Positions 15,684 to 23,974 of a DNA stretch of 36,727 nucleotides are shown one piece after another. Origin of the DNA: JAGMCJ01 sp046761005 (GTDB taxonomy: Archaea; Thermoplasmatota; Thermoplasmata; RBG-16-68-12; JAGMCJ01). The notes under the pieces are model-generated. The model saw only the letters and a program-made list of their open reading frames with translations, was not told where the DNA came from and did not search any database. Numbering within the stretch: position 1 is the first letter of the stretch; every line of letters begins with the position of its first letter. The position numbers were made by a program, and so were the translations under genes. The stretch lies in contig JBHIFI010000014.1 of NCBI GenBank assembly GCA_046761005.1, positions 1-36,727 on the forward strand. The letters run 5' to 3'.

Positions 15684-16673
15684 TTGAGGGTGATTCGGGA
15701 AGTTGATACGAAGGATTGGCGGAGTTTCATCGAGAACGCTCCTGGGGGGAACATCTTTCAAACGCCTGAGATGGCGGAAGTCTTCGAGAGTGCTGAGCGT
15801 TACAGGCCAATCTCCCTTTTTGCCGTCGAGAACGATGAAATCCATGGTCTGGTGCTGGCAACCCTGATATGGAACGGCGGCGGGTTCATGAAGCGGTTCA
15901 GCACGAGATGTGTACTTCAAGGCGGCCCATTGTTTTCGAAAGCGAGCATTCTTCCAATTCTACTGAGGGAATTGGACAGACTGGCTTCTGAAAGCGCTCT
16001 CTATACTGAGATTAGGAATCTATGGGATGTGTCATCCGATATTCCCGCCTACGAGTCCACTGGATTCGCCTATGAGCCCCATCTCAATTTTCACATCGAT
16101 CTCGGAAGAGGAGAGGAGGAACTATGGTCAGATATCTCAAAAGGAAGAAGGAAGGGGATTAAGAAGGCAGAGAGGGCGGGTCTGGATTTCGTTCCGGCGA
16201 AGACAAGCAGTCAGATTGACATCTCCTACGAAATCCTGAAGAAGACATACTCCGGCGTCGGCGTACCGTTGGCGGACAAGACGCTGTTTGAATCTGCCTT
16301 CAGAATCCTCGGGCCGCGGCAATATGCAAGGTTCTTCCTTTGTCTTCACGAAGGAGAGCCAATCGCCTGCAGGGCAGTACTCTCTTTCAAGGGAACCATT
16401 CATGACTGGTATGGAGGATCGCTGGCCGAGCACAGAGCGAAGAAACCCGACGAATTCCTCATTTGGAATGTATTGAAGTGGGGAATATCTGAGGGATTCG
16501 AGGTCTTCGACTTCGGGGGAGCAGGTTCCCCAACGGAGGATTACGGACCCAGAGAGTTCAAGAGGCGATTTGGCGGGAAAATGGTAGAGCCAGGTAGGTT
16601 CAAAAAGATTAATAAGCCAAGGCTATTATGGATAAGTGGTAGGGCGTATCGGATCTATAGGAGGCTTAGGTGA
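15684..16673 (+). CDS. FemAB/GNAT-fold transferase (BioF2-like)
   Basis: The 329-residue protein has the double-GNAT layout of FemAB/peptidoglycan-bridge aminoacyl transferases and related BioF2-like acetyltransferases: TPEMAEVFESA and LQGGPLF in the first half, RRKGIKKAERAGL, then FKGTIHDWYGGS, LIWNVLKWGI and FDFGGAGSP near the end, and FKRRFGGKMVEP at the C-terminus. In archaea lacking peptidoglycan such proteins probably transfer an acyl or aminoacyl group onto a surface glycan sugar; the substrate cannot be seen. The start is TTG at 15684, right after the stop of the previous gene, supported by GGAGGGG nine bases upstream inside that gene. A GTG at 15690 is the alternative. Confidence 0.8.
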   Translation: MRVIREVDTKDWRSFIENAPGGNIFQTPEMAEVFESAERYRPISLFAVENDEIHGLVLATLIWNGGGFMKRFSTRCVLQGGPLFSKASILPILLRELDRLASESALYTEIRNLWDVSSDIPAYESTGFAYEPHLNFHIDLGRGEEELWSDISKGRRKGIKKAERAGLDFVPAKTSSQIDISYEILKKTYSGVGVPLADKTLFESAFRILGPRQYARFFLCLHEGEPIACRAVLSFKGTIHDWYGGSLAEHRAKKPDEFLIWNVLKWGISEGFEVFDFGGAGSPTEDYGPREFKRRFGGKMVEPGRFKKINKPRLLWISGRAYRIYRRLR

Positions 16674-16705
16674 AACGCGCGTACGCCGATCGGATGGGAA
16701 TATGA
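16670..16705 (+). CDS. Possible 11-residue micro-ORF bridging to the next ORF
   Basis: A GTG (16670-16672) overlaps the stop of the FemAB-like gene as GTGA. The reading runs 11 codons to TGA at 16703-16705, which itself overlaps the ATG of the following micro-ORF as ATGA. It may be chance or part of a chain of coupled start/stop sites crossing the 144-base gap. Confidence 0.2.
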   Translation: MKRAYADRMGI

Positions 16706-16821
16706 TGCTATCATCCTTGTCCTTTCCTCAGGACCAATCAAGAGACGACGCTCCGTTTCCTGGCTGGGCCTCAGTCGCTGTGTCAGCCAACTGTGCATCG
16801 TCAGGCGGTGCGAAGAAATGA
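16702..16821 (+). CDS. Possible 39-residue micro-ORF ahead of the DUF354 gene
   Basis: Starts with ATGATG at 16702 and ends with TGA at 16819-16821, which overlaps the DUF354 start as ATGA. The predicted peptide is Ser/Ala-rich with a SFPQDQSRDDAPFPGW stretch and no recognisable motif or membrane helix. Together with the 11-codon ORF before it, it fills the whole gap between the FemAB-like and DUF354 genes. It could be a translated coupling peptide, a gene remnant or coincidence. Confidence 0.3.
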   Translation: MMLSSLSFPQDQSRDDAPFPGWASVAVSANCASSGGAKK

Positions 16822-17882
16822 GGGTACTGTTCAACGTCGCTCATCCAGCACATGTACATCTATTCAAGAATCCGATATCGATTCTACAACGCAAAGGCCA
16901 CGAGATCAAGATCGCCGCCCTGCAAAGGGAGATTACAGAGGAATTGCTGAGGACTCTAGGTCTCCAGTACGTGTCTATCGGAAAGAGCCATCCTGAGTTG
17001 GTAGTCAAGTCATTGGACACCATGCGCAGAGACCTGACGATGGCAAGAATGATTAAAGGATTCGGGCCTGACCTCGTCGTAAGTACTGGGATTCCTTATT
17101 CCGCTCAGGCTGCAAGGATTTGTGGTGTTCCGGCAATCGCCTTCAGCGACACTGAGATTGCCAACCTGGTCCTGCGTTCGATGCTTCCATTTGTGTCCGC
17201 GGTCTGCACACCTTCATGCTTTGACCTGGATCTCGGTCCGAAGCACATCAAATACGACGGCTACCACGAGTTGGCATATCTGCACCCAGACTACTTCACA
17301 CCGAATCCTATGGTTCTGGATCGATTCGAACTGAAAAGAGGTGAACCCTATATCCTCCTGCGGATCTCAGCAGCCGATTCCAGTCATGACCTCAAGCGGG
17401 GGGACACTCTTTTAGCTGACGATGCGAGGGCGTTGAGCTTTGTGGATTGGCTGGGACAATTCGGGAGGGTCATGATCACGTCGGAACTGCCTCTTCCGCA
17501 GCAGCTCGAGAAGTATGAACTGAACATCAAGCCGTACGAAATGCATGACCTGATGGCATACGCTGCGATGTACATCGGGGAGGGTGCAACCATGGCTTCG
17601 GAGGCAGGTGTCTTGGGCATTCCATGGATCTATGTTTCCAGCACCACTCGTGGCTATCTTGTCGATCAGCAAGCGAAGTATGGTCTGGGGAGGACAGTCC
17701 CTCGTTGGGATTCTGTGAAGGACCAGGCCGCCAAATGGATGAGAACTAGGAACCTCAAGTCATCGTGGCAGACGAGAAGAGAGGAATTGCTGCGGGACAA
17801 GATCGATGTCGTTGCCTTCATCACAGAATTCATTGAGGACTGGCCCGACAGTCTTTGCAGACATTCAGGGGGGAATCGATGA
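16818..17882 (+). CDS. DUF354 family GT-B-like protein
   Basis: The 354-residue protein matches DUF354, an archaeal and bacterial family related to GT-B glycosyltransferases and epimerases. Diagnostic segments are NVAHPAHVHLFKN (6-18), a Rossmann-like N domain with GPDLVVSTG, and a C-domain with YIGEGATMASEAGVLGIPW (about 252-270), the equivalent of the nucleotide-sugar binding loop of GT-B enzymes. The exact reaction in the family is not established; a role as transferase or nucleotide-sugar enzyme in the surface-glycan pathway is inferred from fold and context. Its stop overlaps the next gene as ATGA. Confidence 0.85.
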   Translation: MRVLFNVAHPAHVHLFKNPISILQRKGHEIKIAALQREITEELLRTLGLQYVSIGKSHPELVVKSLDTMRRDLTMARMIKGFGPDLVVSTGIPYSAQAARICGVPAIAFSDTEIANLVLRSMLPFVSAVCTPSCFDLDLGPKHIKYDGYHELAYLHPDYFTPNPMVLDRFELKRGEPYILLRISAADSSHDLKRGDTLLADDARALSFVDWLGQFGRVMITSELPLPQQLEKYELNIKPYEMHDLMAYAAMYIGEGATMASEAGVLGIPWIYVSSTTRGYLVDQQAKYGLGRTVPRWDSVKDQAAKWMRTRNLKSSWQTRREELLRDKIDVVAFITEFIEDWPDSLCRHSGGNR

Positions 17883-19000
17883 AGGTCGTGTTTGTTGGCT
17901 GTCTTGGCCCAGGGATGAGCAGACCAAGTGGGGTCTCCAACTACGTCAACAATATCCTTTCGGAACTGCCAAAAGCCGGAGTCGAGGCTAGTCTCATAGG
18001 TGCTGGCTCCGTGGCAGATTCTAGCCTCCCGTATGAGTTCATCCCCGTGTCACCTTGCAACGGACTGACGAGTTTTGGCTTTTTGATGCGCTTGCTCGCC
18101 TCGAATCCTTCCATAACGTTGCCCGAAGAACCAATCATCAATGCTCATAGGCCAGATGACATGATCCCATTCCATGTTCTCAGGAAGAAGAATCCGAAGG
18201 TCATTACATTGCATGGAACTCACTTCAGGAATGTCTACCTCAAGAGAGGGAGAATCATGGGAAAGGCGTATGATTACCTCGAGAGATTCTCAATCCAACG
18301 GACACATCAATTGATCTTCGTGTCCAAGAAGTCCATAGAGCTCTTTCTGGGGAGATATCCAGATAGAAAGGACAACACACACTACATTCCACCGGGAGTA
18401 AACACTGACCTCTTCAAGCGGTTGGACTACCTCAAGTCTAGAGAATCTCTGAGACTACGTGAGGATGACTTCGTAGTCTTGTATGCTGGGAGGCTTGACA
18501 GGGAGAAGAGGTTGGATATTCTTCTCCAAGTTTTCTCCACCCTCAAGGAGAGGAGAGAGAAATCCAAGCTCCTAATTGCAGGAGCCGGAGGTGATAGACC
18601 TCGACTGGAGGCTCTGATATCTTCTCACAGGACGAAAGACGTTCGTATGTTAGGTTCCGTTCCCCAGTCTCGGCTGCCTCTACTCATGAGCGCGGCCGAC
18701 GCGTTTTGCATTCTATCAGCGCACGAGGGTTTTCCTTCTGTTATCCTTGAAGCTCTTGCTTGTGGTCTTCCAGTCGTGTCCACGAGGGTGGGAGACATTT
18801 CAGAAGTGGTACGACCTGGCGTTACCGGATCAATTCTTGAGAGTTCGGACCTGGAGGAAGCCGCAGAGAAGATTCTGGAGGTAGGTTCTCACAGAGAACA
18901 GATGGCTTCTTCATGCGTGCGAATAGCCAGAGAATATTCGTGGCAGAAGGTTGCAGAGTCCACAGCAGAAGTCTACAGAGAGGTCTTGTCGAATGTGTGA
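17879..19000 (+). CDS. Family 4 glycosyltransferase
   Basis: A 373-residue GT-B retaining transferase. The N domain opens with KVVFVGCLGPG and a PSGVSNYVNNI acceptor loop; the C domain has YAGRLDREKRLDILL, LLIAGAGGDRPRLE, LGSVPQSRLPLLMSAAD and the donor motif EGFPSVILEALACGLPVVST with the EX7E pair. It would add one sugar to the lipid-linked glycan on the cytoplasmic side; donor and linkage are unknown. The ATG at 17879 is chosen over an upstream ATG at 17855 because it makes an ATGA overlap with DUF354 and has GGGGGG five bases upstream. Confidence 0.9.
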   Translation: MKVVFVGCLGPGMSRPSGVSNYVNNILSELPKAGVEASLIGAGSVADSSLPYEFIPVSPCNGLTSFGFLMRLLASNPSITLPEEPIINAHRPDDMIPFHVLRKKNPKVITLHGTHFRNVYLKRGRIMGKAYDYLERFSIQRTHQLIFVSKKSIELFLGRYPDRKDNTHYIPPGVNTDLFKRLDYLKSRESLRLREDDFVVLYAGRLDREKRLDILLQVFSTLKERREKSKLLIAGAGGDRPRLEALISSHRTKDVRMLGSVPQSRLPLLMSAADAFCILSAHEGFPSVILEALACGLPVVSTRVGDISEVVRPGVTGSILESSDLEEAAEKILEVGSHREQMASSCVRIAREYSWQKVAESTAEVYREVLSNV

Positions 19001-19053
19001 TTACGTGATAGTAGGATTGGCTGCGATCTGCTGTGACTAGGGAAGGAACGAAG

Positions 19054-20790
19054 ATGCCAAGGGAAGCAAAGGAAGAAGAGAAGAAGGGGAAGAAAGGGAG
19101 GTTTCCTAAGTCTGCCGTCTACTGTATTGTTGCTGTCATAGTCATCCTGAACATACTCTACAGGTATCCTGTGTCAGTTTCGCACGAAATGGGATCAGAC
19201 ACCTCTTTCATACATTCATTGGCGAACTCATTGGTTGAGGAGGGTTATGCGAAATGGTACTTGAATCCCTTGTCGCTCTTTGGACTGTACGCTCTTTCCT
19301 ATCCGAGCGCTACACCTTTTCTGCTTTCCTCGATTTCTTCGCTCTCGGGTCTGAGTATCGAGGGTTCCATTCTACTCTTGGGAATGATCTTTGGTGTGAT
19401 AGGGGCTCTTTCTGCCTTTCTCGTTAGCATGGAGATTTTCAGGAATCCGAAGTCCGCCTTTCTTGTGTCTCTCCTGTTCTCTCTCGCCCCGTTTTTCGTC
19501 AAGGATACCACTTGGATAGGATCTTCGAGAGGCTACGTTGTTGCGGTCTTGCCCGTGCTAGTCCTCCTTCTTACTAGGCATATGAAAACGAGAGATTCTA
19601 GATACATCGTCTTTGCAGGTGTTGTGTTCTTCTTCATGTGCACTCTCCATCGTATGGGGCTCCTCGCGATCTTCTTGTTCATCTCGTACGCATTTATCCC
19701 ATCTATTCACAGAATCACCCAGAGAGTGAGGTTTCGGCTCGTCAGATTTGACAGGCTTTTCAGAGTACTAGCCTTGGGAGCAGTCCTCCTGGGTTTTCTT
19801 CTCATTTTCTTGGTTCAGATATACTTCCCCGGCTACGGCGGGTTTGACATTCGGGAGGAATATAGCCAGGGGAGTCTGTTCGAGGGATCGAGTATCCATG
19901 TCCTTCTTCTCAACATGGCAGTCAACTTCACAGGGAAAGTGGGTCTCGCCATGCCGTTTGCTTTACTTGGCTTTGTCCTGTACTCATGGAAGAGGCCCAA
20001 GGACATCCAGGACAAATTCATGCTTCTCATGGTTTTTGTCCTGATTCCTTTCCTTTCACTCAGGGATTACATATCGGAGTTCATGATTCTCTTCTTCATA
20101 TTGCTGGCGTCATTTGCATTCATCTCAACACGTTTCTTGAGGAGAAGAAGAGGAGCCATCGGAACTGTCCTCATCATAGGTGTTCTTCTATCATCTCTTG
20201 CCTTCTCCTGGATTGTGAAGGACTACTGGAGGGGGAAGTATCTCACAGATGACCAAATTCCCGAGGGTACCTTCGATACGTCAATATACGTTAAGAGATA
20301 CGCGTCGGGAATTGTGGTCACCAATGAAGGGCTCATGGGCGGGCGCATTATGGCGGTATCAGGAAAACCTTGTATGCCGCTTGGTGGCGCATCGATTCAC
20401 TGGTATAGTCCCCAACAACTCGTATTCGGCTTGCAACCCCACGAGAATCTTCTTTTCATACCTACCAGTACTCTCACAGTCAGAAGGCTTGAGTACGATG
20501 AGATCACCTTCAATACGGACGAGCTGTTTGTTGCCACTAATGCTCCGAATGCCCAGGAAGACTGGGAGCGCATACTATATGATGTATCAGTTCCTCCTAG
20601 TGCCCAGGAACTGATGGAGAAATACCAGGTCCGCTATGTGGTGATGCAAAAGACCCTGTATCCCTTCTTCATCTCATACGGTCCCAGGGATTCGCTCTTT
20701 CTTCGAAAAATGGTGGAAGGTGGTGCAGATGGGTCGTCAGCCAGGTACAAGATCCATGAAAACGATGTGGAGTCCTTGTGGTTAGTATGA
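19054..20790 (+). CDS. GT-C-like polytopic membrane protein (probable glycosyltransferase)
   Basis: A 578-residue membrane protein. A basic cytoplasmic N-terminus (EEEKKGKKGR) precedes the first helix; the first outer loop holds an acidic SHEMGSDTSFIH followed by amphipathic segments, typical of GT-C transferases whose catalytic Asp lies in that loop. About ten further helices run to about residue 395, with a soluble, likely extracytoplasmic domain at the C-terminus (about 400-578). Related proteins use polyprenyl-phosphate sugars as donors on the outer face. It is not recognisably AglB: no WWDYG-type motif is present in the C domain. The ATG at 19054 is preferred (AGGGAAGGA upstream) over a GTG at 19033. 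No overlap with the previous gene; the 53-base gap holds nothing clear. Confidence 0.75.
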   Translation: MPREAKEEEKKGKKGRFPKSAVYCIVAVIVILNILYRYPVSVSHEMGSDTSFIHSLANSLVEEGYAKWYLNPLSLFGLYALSYPSATPFLLSSISSLSGLSIEGSILLLGMIFGVIGALSAFLVSMEIFRNPKSAFLVSLLFSLAPFFVKDTTWIGSSRGYVVAVLPVLVLLLTRHMKTRDSRYIVFAGVVFFFMCTLHRMGLLAIFLFISYAFIPSIHRITQRVRFRLVRFDRLFRVLALGAVLLGFLLIFLVQIYFPGYGGFDIREEYSQGSLFEGSSIHVLLLNMAVNFTGKVGLAMPFALLGFVLYSWKRPKDIQDKFMLLMVFVLIPFLSLRDYISEFMILFFILLASFAFISTRFLRRRRGAIGTVLIIGVLLSSLAFSWIVKDYWRGKYLTDDQIPEGTFDTSIYVKRYASGIVVTNEGLMGGRIMAVSGKPCMPLGGASIHWYSPQQLVFGLQPHENLLFIPTSTLTVRRLEYDEITFNTDELFVATNAPNAQEDWERILYDVSVPPSAQELMEKYQVRYVVMQKTLYPFFISYGPRDSLFLRKMVEGGADGSSARYKIHENDVESLWLV

Positions 20791-20843
20791 TGGTCGGTGC
20801 TCGGGAAGGATTTTGGACTTCTGTCCAGGCAGGGGTAGCTTGA
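20787..20843 (+). CDS. Possible 18-residue micro-ORF between the GT-C and GT genes
   Basis: The ATG at 20787 overlaps the GT-C stop (ATGA), and the TGA at 20841-20843 overlaps the next gene's ATG (TGATG). The peptide is MMVGAREGFWTSVQAGVA. It fills the gap exactly. It is too short to judge coding potential; it may act only as a ribosome bridge. Confidence 0.25.
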   Translation: MMVGAREGFWTSVQAGVA

Positions 20844-21817
20844 TGAGAATCCAGATTGCCACTCCATATCAATCACCAGACGTCGTTGGAGGTATCTCAA
20901 CCTACATAGACATTCTGAAGCAGGGACTTGTCGAAGCTGGAGTGGAAGTTACCGTGGGTCGGGAGATCGACACTTCTAGCGATCTTGTCCACTGTCACGC
21001 GCACTGGTATGTCTTGAGGGATTCCCTGAAGCTGAAGAAGGTATCTGGCTTCACTTTTCACACGATTCCTGAGCTGTCTCGTCTCAAATGGAAGGCGTTC
21101 TCTGGGTTCTTGGCCAAATGCAGATTCATAGTCCATCTGTCGGACTATTCACGCCTTGTGATTGGCCGTGCTACTGGCCTGGGAGGTCAGGTTGTCAGAC
21201 CTTCCGTCATCCCGAAGACCGTGTCTAAGGAATACGCTAGGCAATTGAAAAGTAGGTTGAAGATTGGGTCGCGGTATCCCATTCTCTGCATGATTTCCCC
21301 TCTAGAATTCGGGAAGAAGTGTGATGGAATAAAATCCTTGATATGCTCCCTCAAACTTATCGACGATGAATTGGACCCCCATTTGCTCATCGTCGGAGGA
21401 GGCAGTCGAATGAGTGAAATGATGGAATTCACCAAAGCAGAACGTGCAGGATCAAAGGTCTCGTTCCTTGGAAGAGTTCCTGATGCATGGGACTACTTGG
21501 CACTCTGTGATGTCTATACTCACATATCTCTCATGGACAATTCCCCTCTGGCAGTTCTTGAGGCGATGTCCATCGGCAAACCAGTTGTGTCTGTTGACGT
21601 CGGTGGAATCAAAGAACTCCTCGGGACTGACGGGATAATCACAGGTACGTCGCCCGCCGAAATCGCAGAGGCCGTCTCGAGCGCGGCAGGAAATCCTGCC
21701 GACATGAGGAGAATTGCCAGAACTCTGAAGAAGAGGTTTGAGAGAGTGTTCGGACTGAAAAGAATGGTGAGTGAGCACATTCGTGTGTACGAAGATGCCC
21801 TGGGGTGGAGGCGATGA
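20843..21817 (+). CDS. Family 4 glycosyltransferase
   Basis: A 324-residue GT-B enzyme. The N-terminal MRIQIATPYQSPDVVGGIST is the usual first strand and glycine-rich acceptor loop. The C domain includes LIVGGGSRMSEM, VSFLGRVPDAWDYLALCD and a donor-binding NSPLAVLEAMSIGKPVVSVD, in which the first Glu of the EX7E motif is replaced (MDNSPLAVLE). The protein is shorter than its neighbours because the N domain is compact. The start at 20843 is chosen over a TTG at 20813 because of the conserved first strand and CAGGGG upstream. Confidence 0.88.
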   Translation: MRIQIATPYQSPDVVGGISTYIDILKQGLVEAGVEVTVGREIDTSSDLVHCHAHWYVLRDSLKLKKVSGFTFHTIPELSRLKWKAFSGFLAKCRFIVHLSDYSRLVIGRATGLGGQVVRPSVIPKTVSKEYARQLKSRLKIGSRYPILCMISPLEFGKKCDGIKSLICSLKLIDDELDPHLLIVGGGSRMSEMMEFTKAERAGSKVSFLGRVPDAWDYLALCDVYTHISLMDNSPLAVLEAMSIGKPVVSVDVGGIKELLGTDGIITGTSPAEIAEAVSSAAGNPADMRRIARTLKKRFERVFGLKRMVSEHIRVYEDALGWRR

Positions 21818-21921
21818 AGTTGCGGTTTAGGATATCGATCCGACGATGTGCGAAATTCCTGCCCAAGGGTGAAGTCTGGACGATATTGGCTACCATGCTC
21901 TCAGGGGTGACCAAGCGATGA
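21814..21921 (+). CDS. Small basic protein (35 residues) locked between two genes by ATGA overlaps
   Basis: This ORF of 36 codons begins with ATG at 21814, overlapping the stop of the preceding glycosyltransferase (ATGA), and ends with TGA at 21919-21921, overlapping the start of the deacetylase (ATGA). A GGGGTGGAGG stretch just before the start can serve as ribosome-binding site. The peptide has nine Lys/Arg against one Glu, a basic start (MKLRFRISIRRCAKFLPKG) and a short hydrophobic stretch VWTILATML, so it could be an amphipathic membrane-surface peptide. I recognise no family. The exact fit at both ends argues for translation, but a decayed gene is possible. Confidence 0.45.
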   Translation: MKLRFRISIRRCAKFLPKGEVWTILATMLSGVTKR

Positions 21922-22784
21922 AGAAACAGTTTGTGTTTACTATCGACCTCGAACGAGATGTTCCTGGAGTGCTACATGAAACCTATTACGGAGTCGATGA
22001 GGGTCTTCCCGTATTGAGAGATTTCTTCAAGTCAAACGGAATTGCCCCTGATATTTTTGTGTCCGCAGAACTCTCCACTCACCACGAGGAGATCCTGAAG
22101 GAGTTAGGGAGGGATTTCGTTGTCGGGAATCACGGGTATGAACACGGATTGCTTCTTAGGAGGAGTTGGCAGGCTCAGAAGGATGACATTACTATGTCGA
22201 CGAGAATTATCGAGGAATTGACAGGGGCCAAAGTCAAACAGTTCAGGGCCCCGAATTTTAGCATATCCGGTACGACCATTGAGATTCTTGATGACCTCGG
22301 CTATCTCGTTGATTCATCTGTAATGCCTGGAAGAAGAATGAAACGGCGTGGACTGTTCACAATGTACGATTTCCGTGGAGCTCCAACAGTGATCTACCAT
22401 CCCAATCCTCGGGATGTGACCCAGGCCGATGGTACTCGCATCGTTGAAATTCCGCTCACAGAGAATCCCATGTTACCTGGTGCTCCGCTTGGAATGGGTT
22501 TTCTCAACAAATCTGGCATTAAAAGGACCAATGAGGCGTTGTCCCTTGTTTCGGGTGATTACGTGATTTTCCTCATTCACTCGTGGGAGTGTGTCGACAT
22601 ACTAAGGTATTTGCCTTGGATGGCGAGAGAAATGGCTGAACTCTGTAATGGGGATATTGGGGGATTGACAAGTCTCCTTCATTCCCTTGACGATGATTGG
22701 GAGATTGTCACACTGATGGAATTGCACGATATGTGGGTCAACAGTCCGAGGGAATCCAATAGTCACGTAGGAGAGCCTAGATGA
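21918..22784 (+). CDS. Polysaccharide deacetylase (NodB fold, canonical order)
   Basis: The 288-residue protein has the NodB motifs in normal order: FTIDLE near the N-terminus (motif 1, D10 and E12), NHGYEH (71-76, His72 and His76 as metal ligands), FRAPNFS (109-115), YLVDSS (motif 4 region) and FLIHSWE (His of motif 5). It probably de-N-acetylates a HexNAc in the glycan or its lipid-linked precursor. It lacks a signal peptide, so it would act in the cytoplasm before flipping. It overlaps the micro-ORF before it and the glycosyltransferase after it, both as ATGA. A second deacetylase-like gene with rearranged motifs lies earlier in the operon. Confidence 0.9.
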   Translation: MKKQFVFTIDLERDVPGVLHETYYGVDEGLPVLRDFFKSNGIAPDIFVSAELSTHHEEILKELGRDFVVGNHGYEHGLLLRRSWQAQKDDITMSTRIIEELTGAKVKQFRAPNFSISGTTIEILDDLGYLVDSSVMPGRRMKRRGLFTMYDFRGAPTVIYHPNPRDVTQADGTRIVEIPLTENPMLPGAPLGMGFLNKSGIKRTNEALSLVSGDYVIFLIHSWECVDILRYLPWMAREMAELCNGDIGGLTSLLHSLDDDWEIVTLMELHDMWVNSPRESNSHVGEPR

Positions 22785-23974
22785 GAGTACTCTTTTTTTG
22801 GCAGTTTTTTCCACCAGATGAAATGGGTCTTGCGTTGGCATCGAGGGGGGTCGCTCTCAGCAAGTACCTGAGTAGACTTGGATGTGAGGTCTTGGTTTTC
22901 GCTCCAGATTTCAGCGGTGAATCGAGGCGGTATGACCACGGAGAGGTCGAGGTGCGTAGAGTCGAAACGTATGACTCCGCAAGGCTAAGAGGAGGCTTGA
23001 TCCAGGCACTGGCAAGTGTGACAGGGATTCAGGCGAACCTTCTCAGTCAGACTAGGAATGTAGATCCGGATATCATAGTTGTGAGCCAACCCTCATATAC
23101 ACTGCCGACTCAAGCCCTTCTTATCGCCAAGATGCTTTCTATACCGTGCGTCTTGGATATGCAGGATATCTTCGCACAGGAGGTAGAGTTTTCCCCAAAC
23201 AGGGTCAGGAATGCGGTGAAACTTCTGTTAGAGGGTTGGGTACTGAGGAACGCTGACATCATTGTGACTGTCCTGCCCTTGATGATGGAAATGGCGGTCG
23301 GGAGACACAGGTTGAACAAATCCAAATTCTATGTCCTATACAACGGATTCGATTCCGAATCCTTGCCGAAACCAGCTCCCGATGTACGCAGGAAAGACAT
23401 CGATCTTCTCCACATTGGCGCTCCTAGGGCCTACTACGATTCGTTGAGTTTGATAGATGCCTTGGCAGTAATTGTGGAATCGAGGCCGAAAACGAACTTA
23501 GTATTTCTGGGGTGCGATCGGAACCCATATGAACTTCGTGTTAGGGAAAAGGTGGAGAGCCTGGGTCTAGATGGAAATGTCGTCTTTGAGGGACTAGTGC
23601 TATCTAGGAAACGTATCGCTGAATGGATGATAAGATCAAGAATGGGCGTGTATACTCTCTATCAAGGGGATTCTAGCAGGGTACTCGTCGGGATTAAGGC
23701 GTTTGAGTATCTCGCAACAGGTCTGCCAATTGCACACCTGGGCGTTAGAGGAGGAAGTATGGACACCATCATCCAAAAGCATGAAGTGGGCATTTCGGCA
23801 CAGAGTCCTTCGGGATTTGCCGAGAAGGTTCTGTCTGTTGTTGATGACACTGAGCTATTGGCACGTTATTCTAGGAGTGCATCCAAGGCCTCATCCAACT
23901 ACGACTGGAAAAGGACGATACCGGCGATGTACAAGAACGTCCTTTTGAGGTTATATCAGAAAAAGCGTAGGTGA
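22781..23974 (+). CDS. Family 4 glycosyltransferase
   Basis: A 397-residue GT-B transferase. The first strand MRVLFFWQFFPPDEMGLALA leads to a standard N domain with VVSQPSYTLPTQALLIAK and VLDMQDIFAQE. The C domain has DLLHIGAPRAYYDSL, VVFEGLVLSRKRIAEWM and the donor-side GIKAFEYLATGLPIAHLG, where FEYLA replaces the usual second part of EX7E. This resembles WbuB-like enzymes that modify amino sugars, but the donor is unknown. The ATG overlaps the deacetylase stop (ATGA); the stop overlaps the next gene as TGATG. Confidence 0.88.
   Translation: MRVLFFWQFFPPDEMGLALASRGVALSKYLSRLGCEVLVFAPDFSGESRRYDHGEVEVRRVETYDSARLRGGLIQALASVTGIQANLLSQTRNVDPDIIVVSQPSYTLPTQALLIAKMLSIPCVLDMQDIFAQEVEFSPNRVRNAVKLLLEGWVLRNADIIVTVLPLMMEMAVGRHRLNKSKFYVLYNGFDSESLPKPAPDVRRKDIDLLHIGAPRAYYDSLSLIDALAVIVESRPKTNLVFLGCDRNPYELRVREKVESLGLDGNVVFEGLVLSRKRIAEWMIRSRMGVYTLYQGDSSRVLVGIKAFEYLATGLPIAHLGVRGGSMDTIIQKHEVGISAQSPSGFAEKVLSVVDDTELLARYSRSASKASSNYDWKRTIPAMYKNVLLRLYQKKRR

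Noticed and set aside
18994..19041. Micro-ORF after the glycosyltransferase at 17879
   Set aside because: It ends before the next start and does not share bases with it, so it does not follow the bridging pattern.
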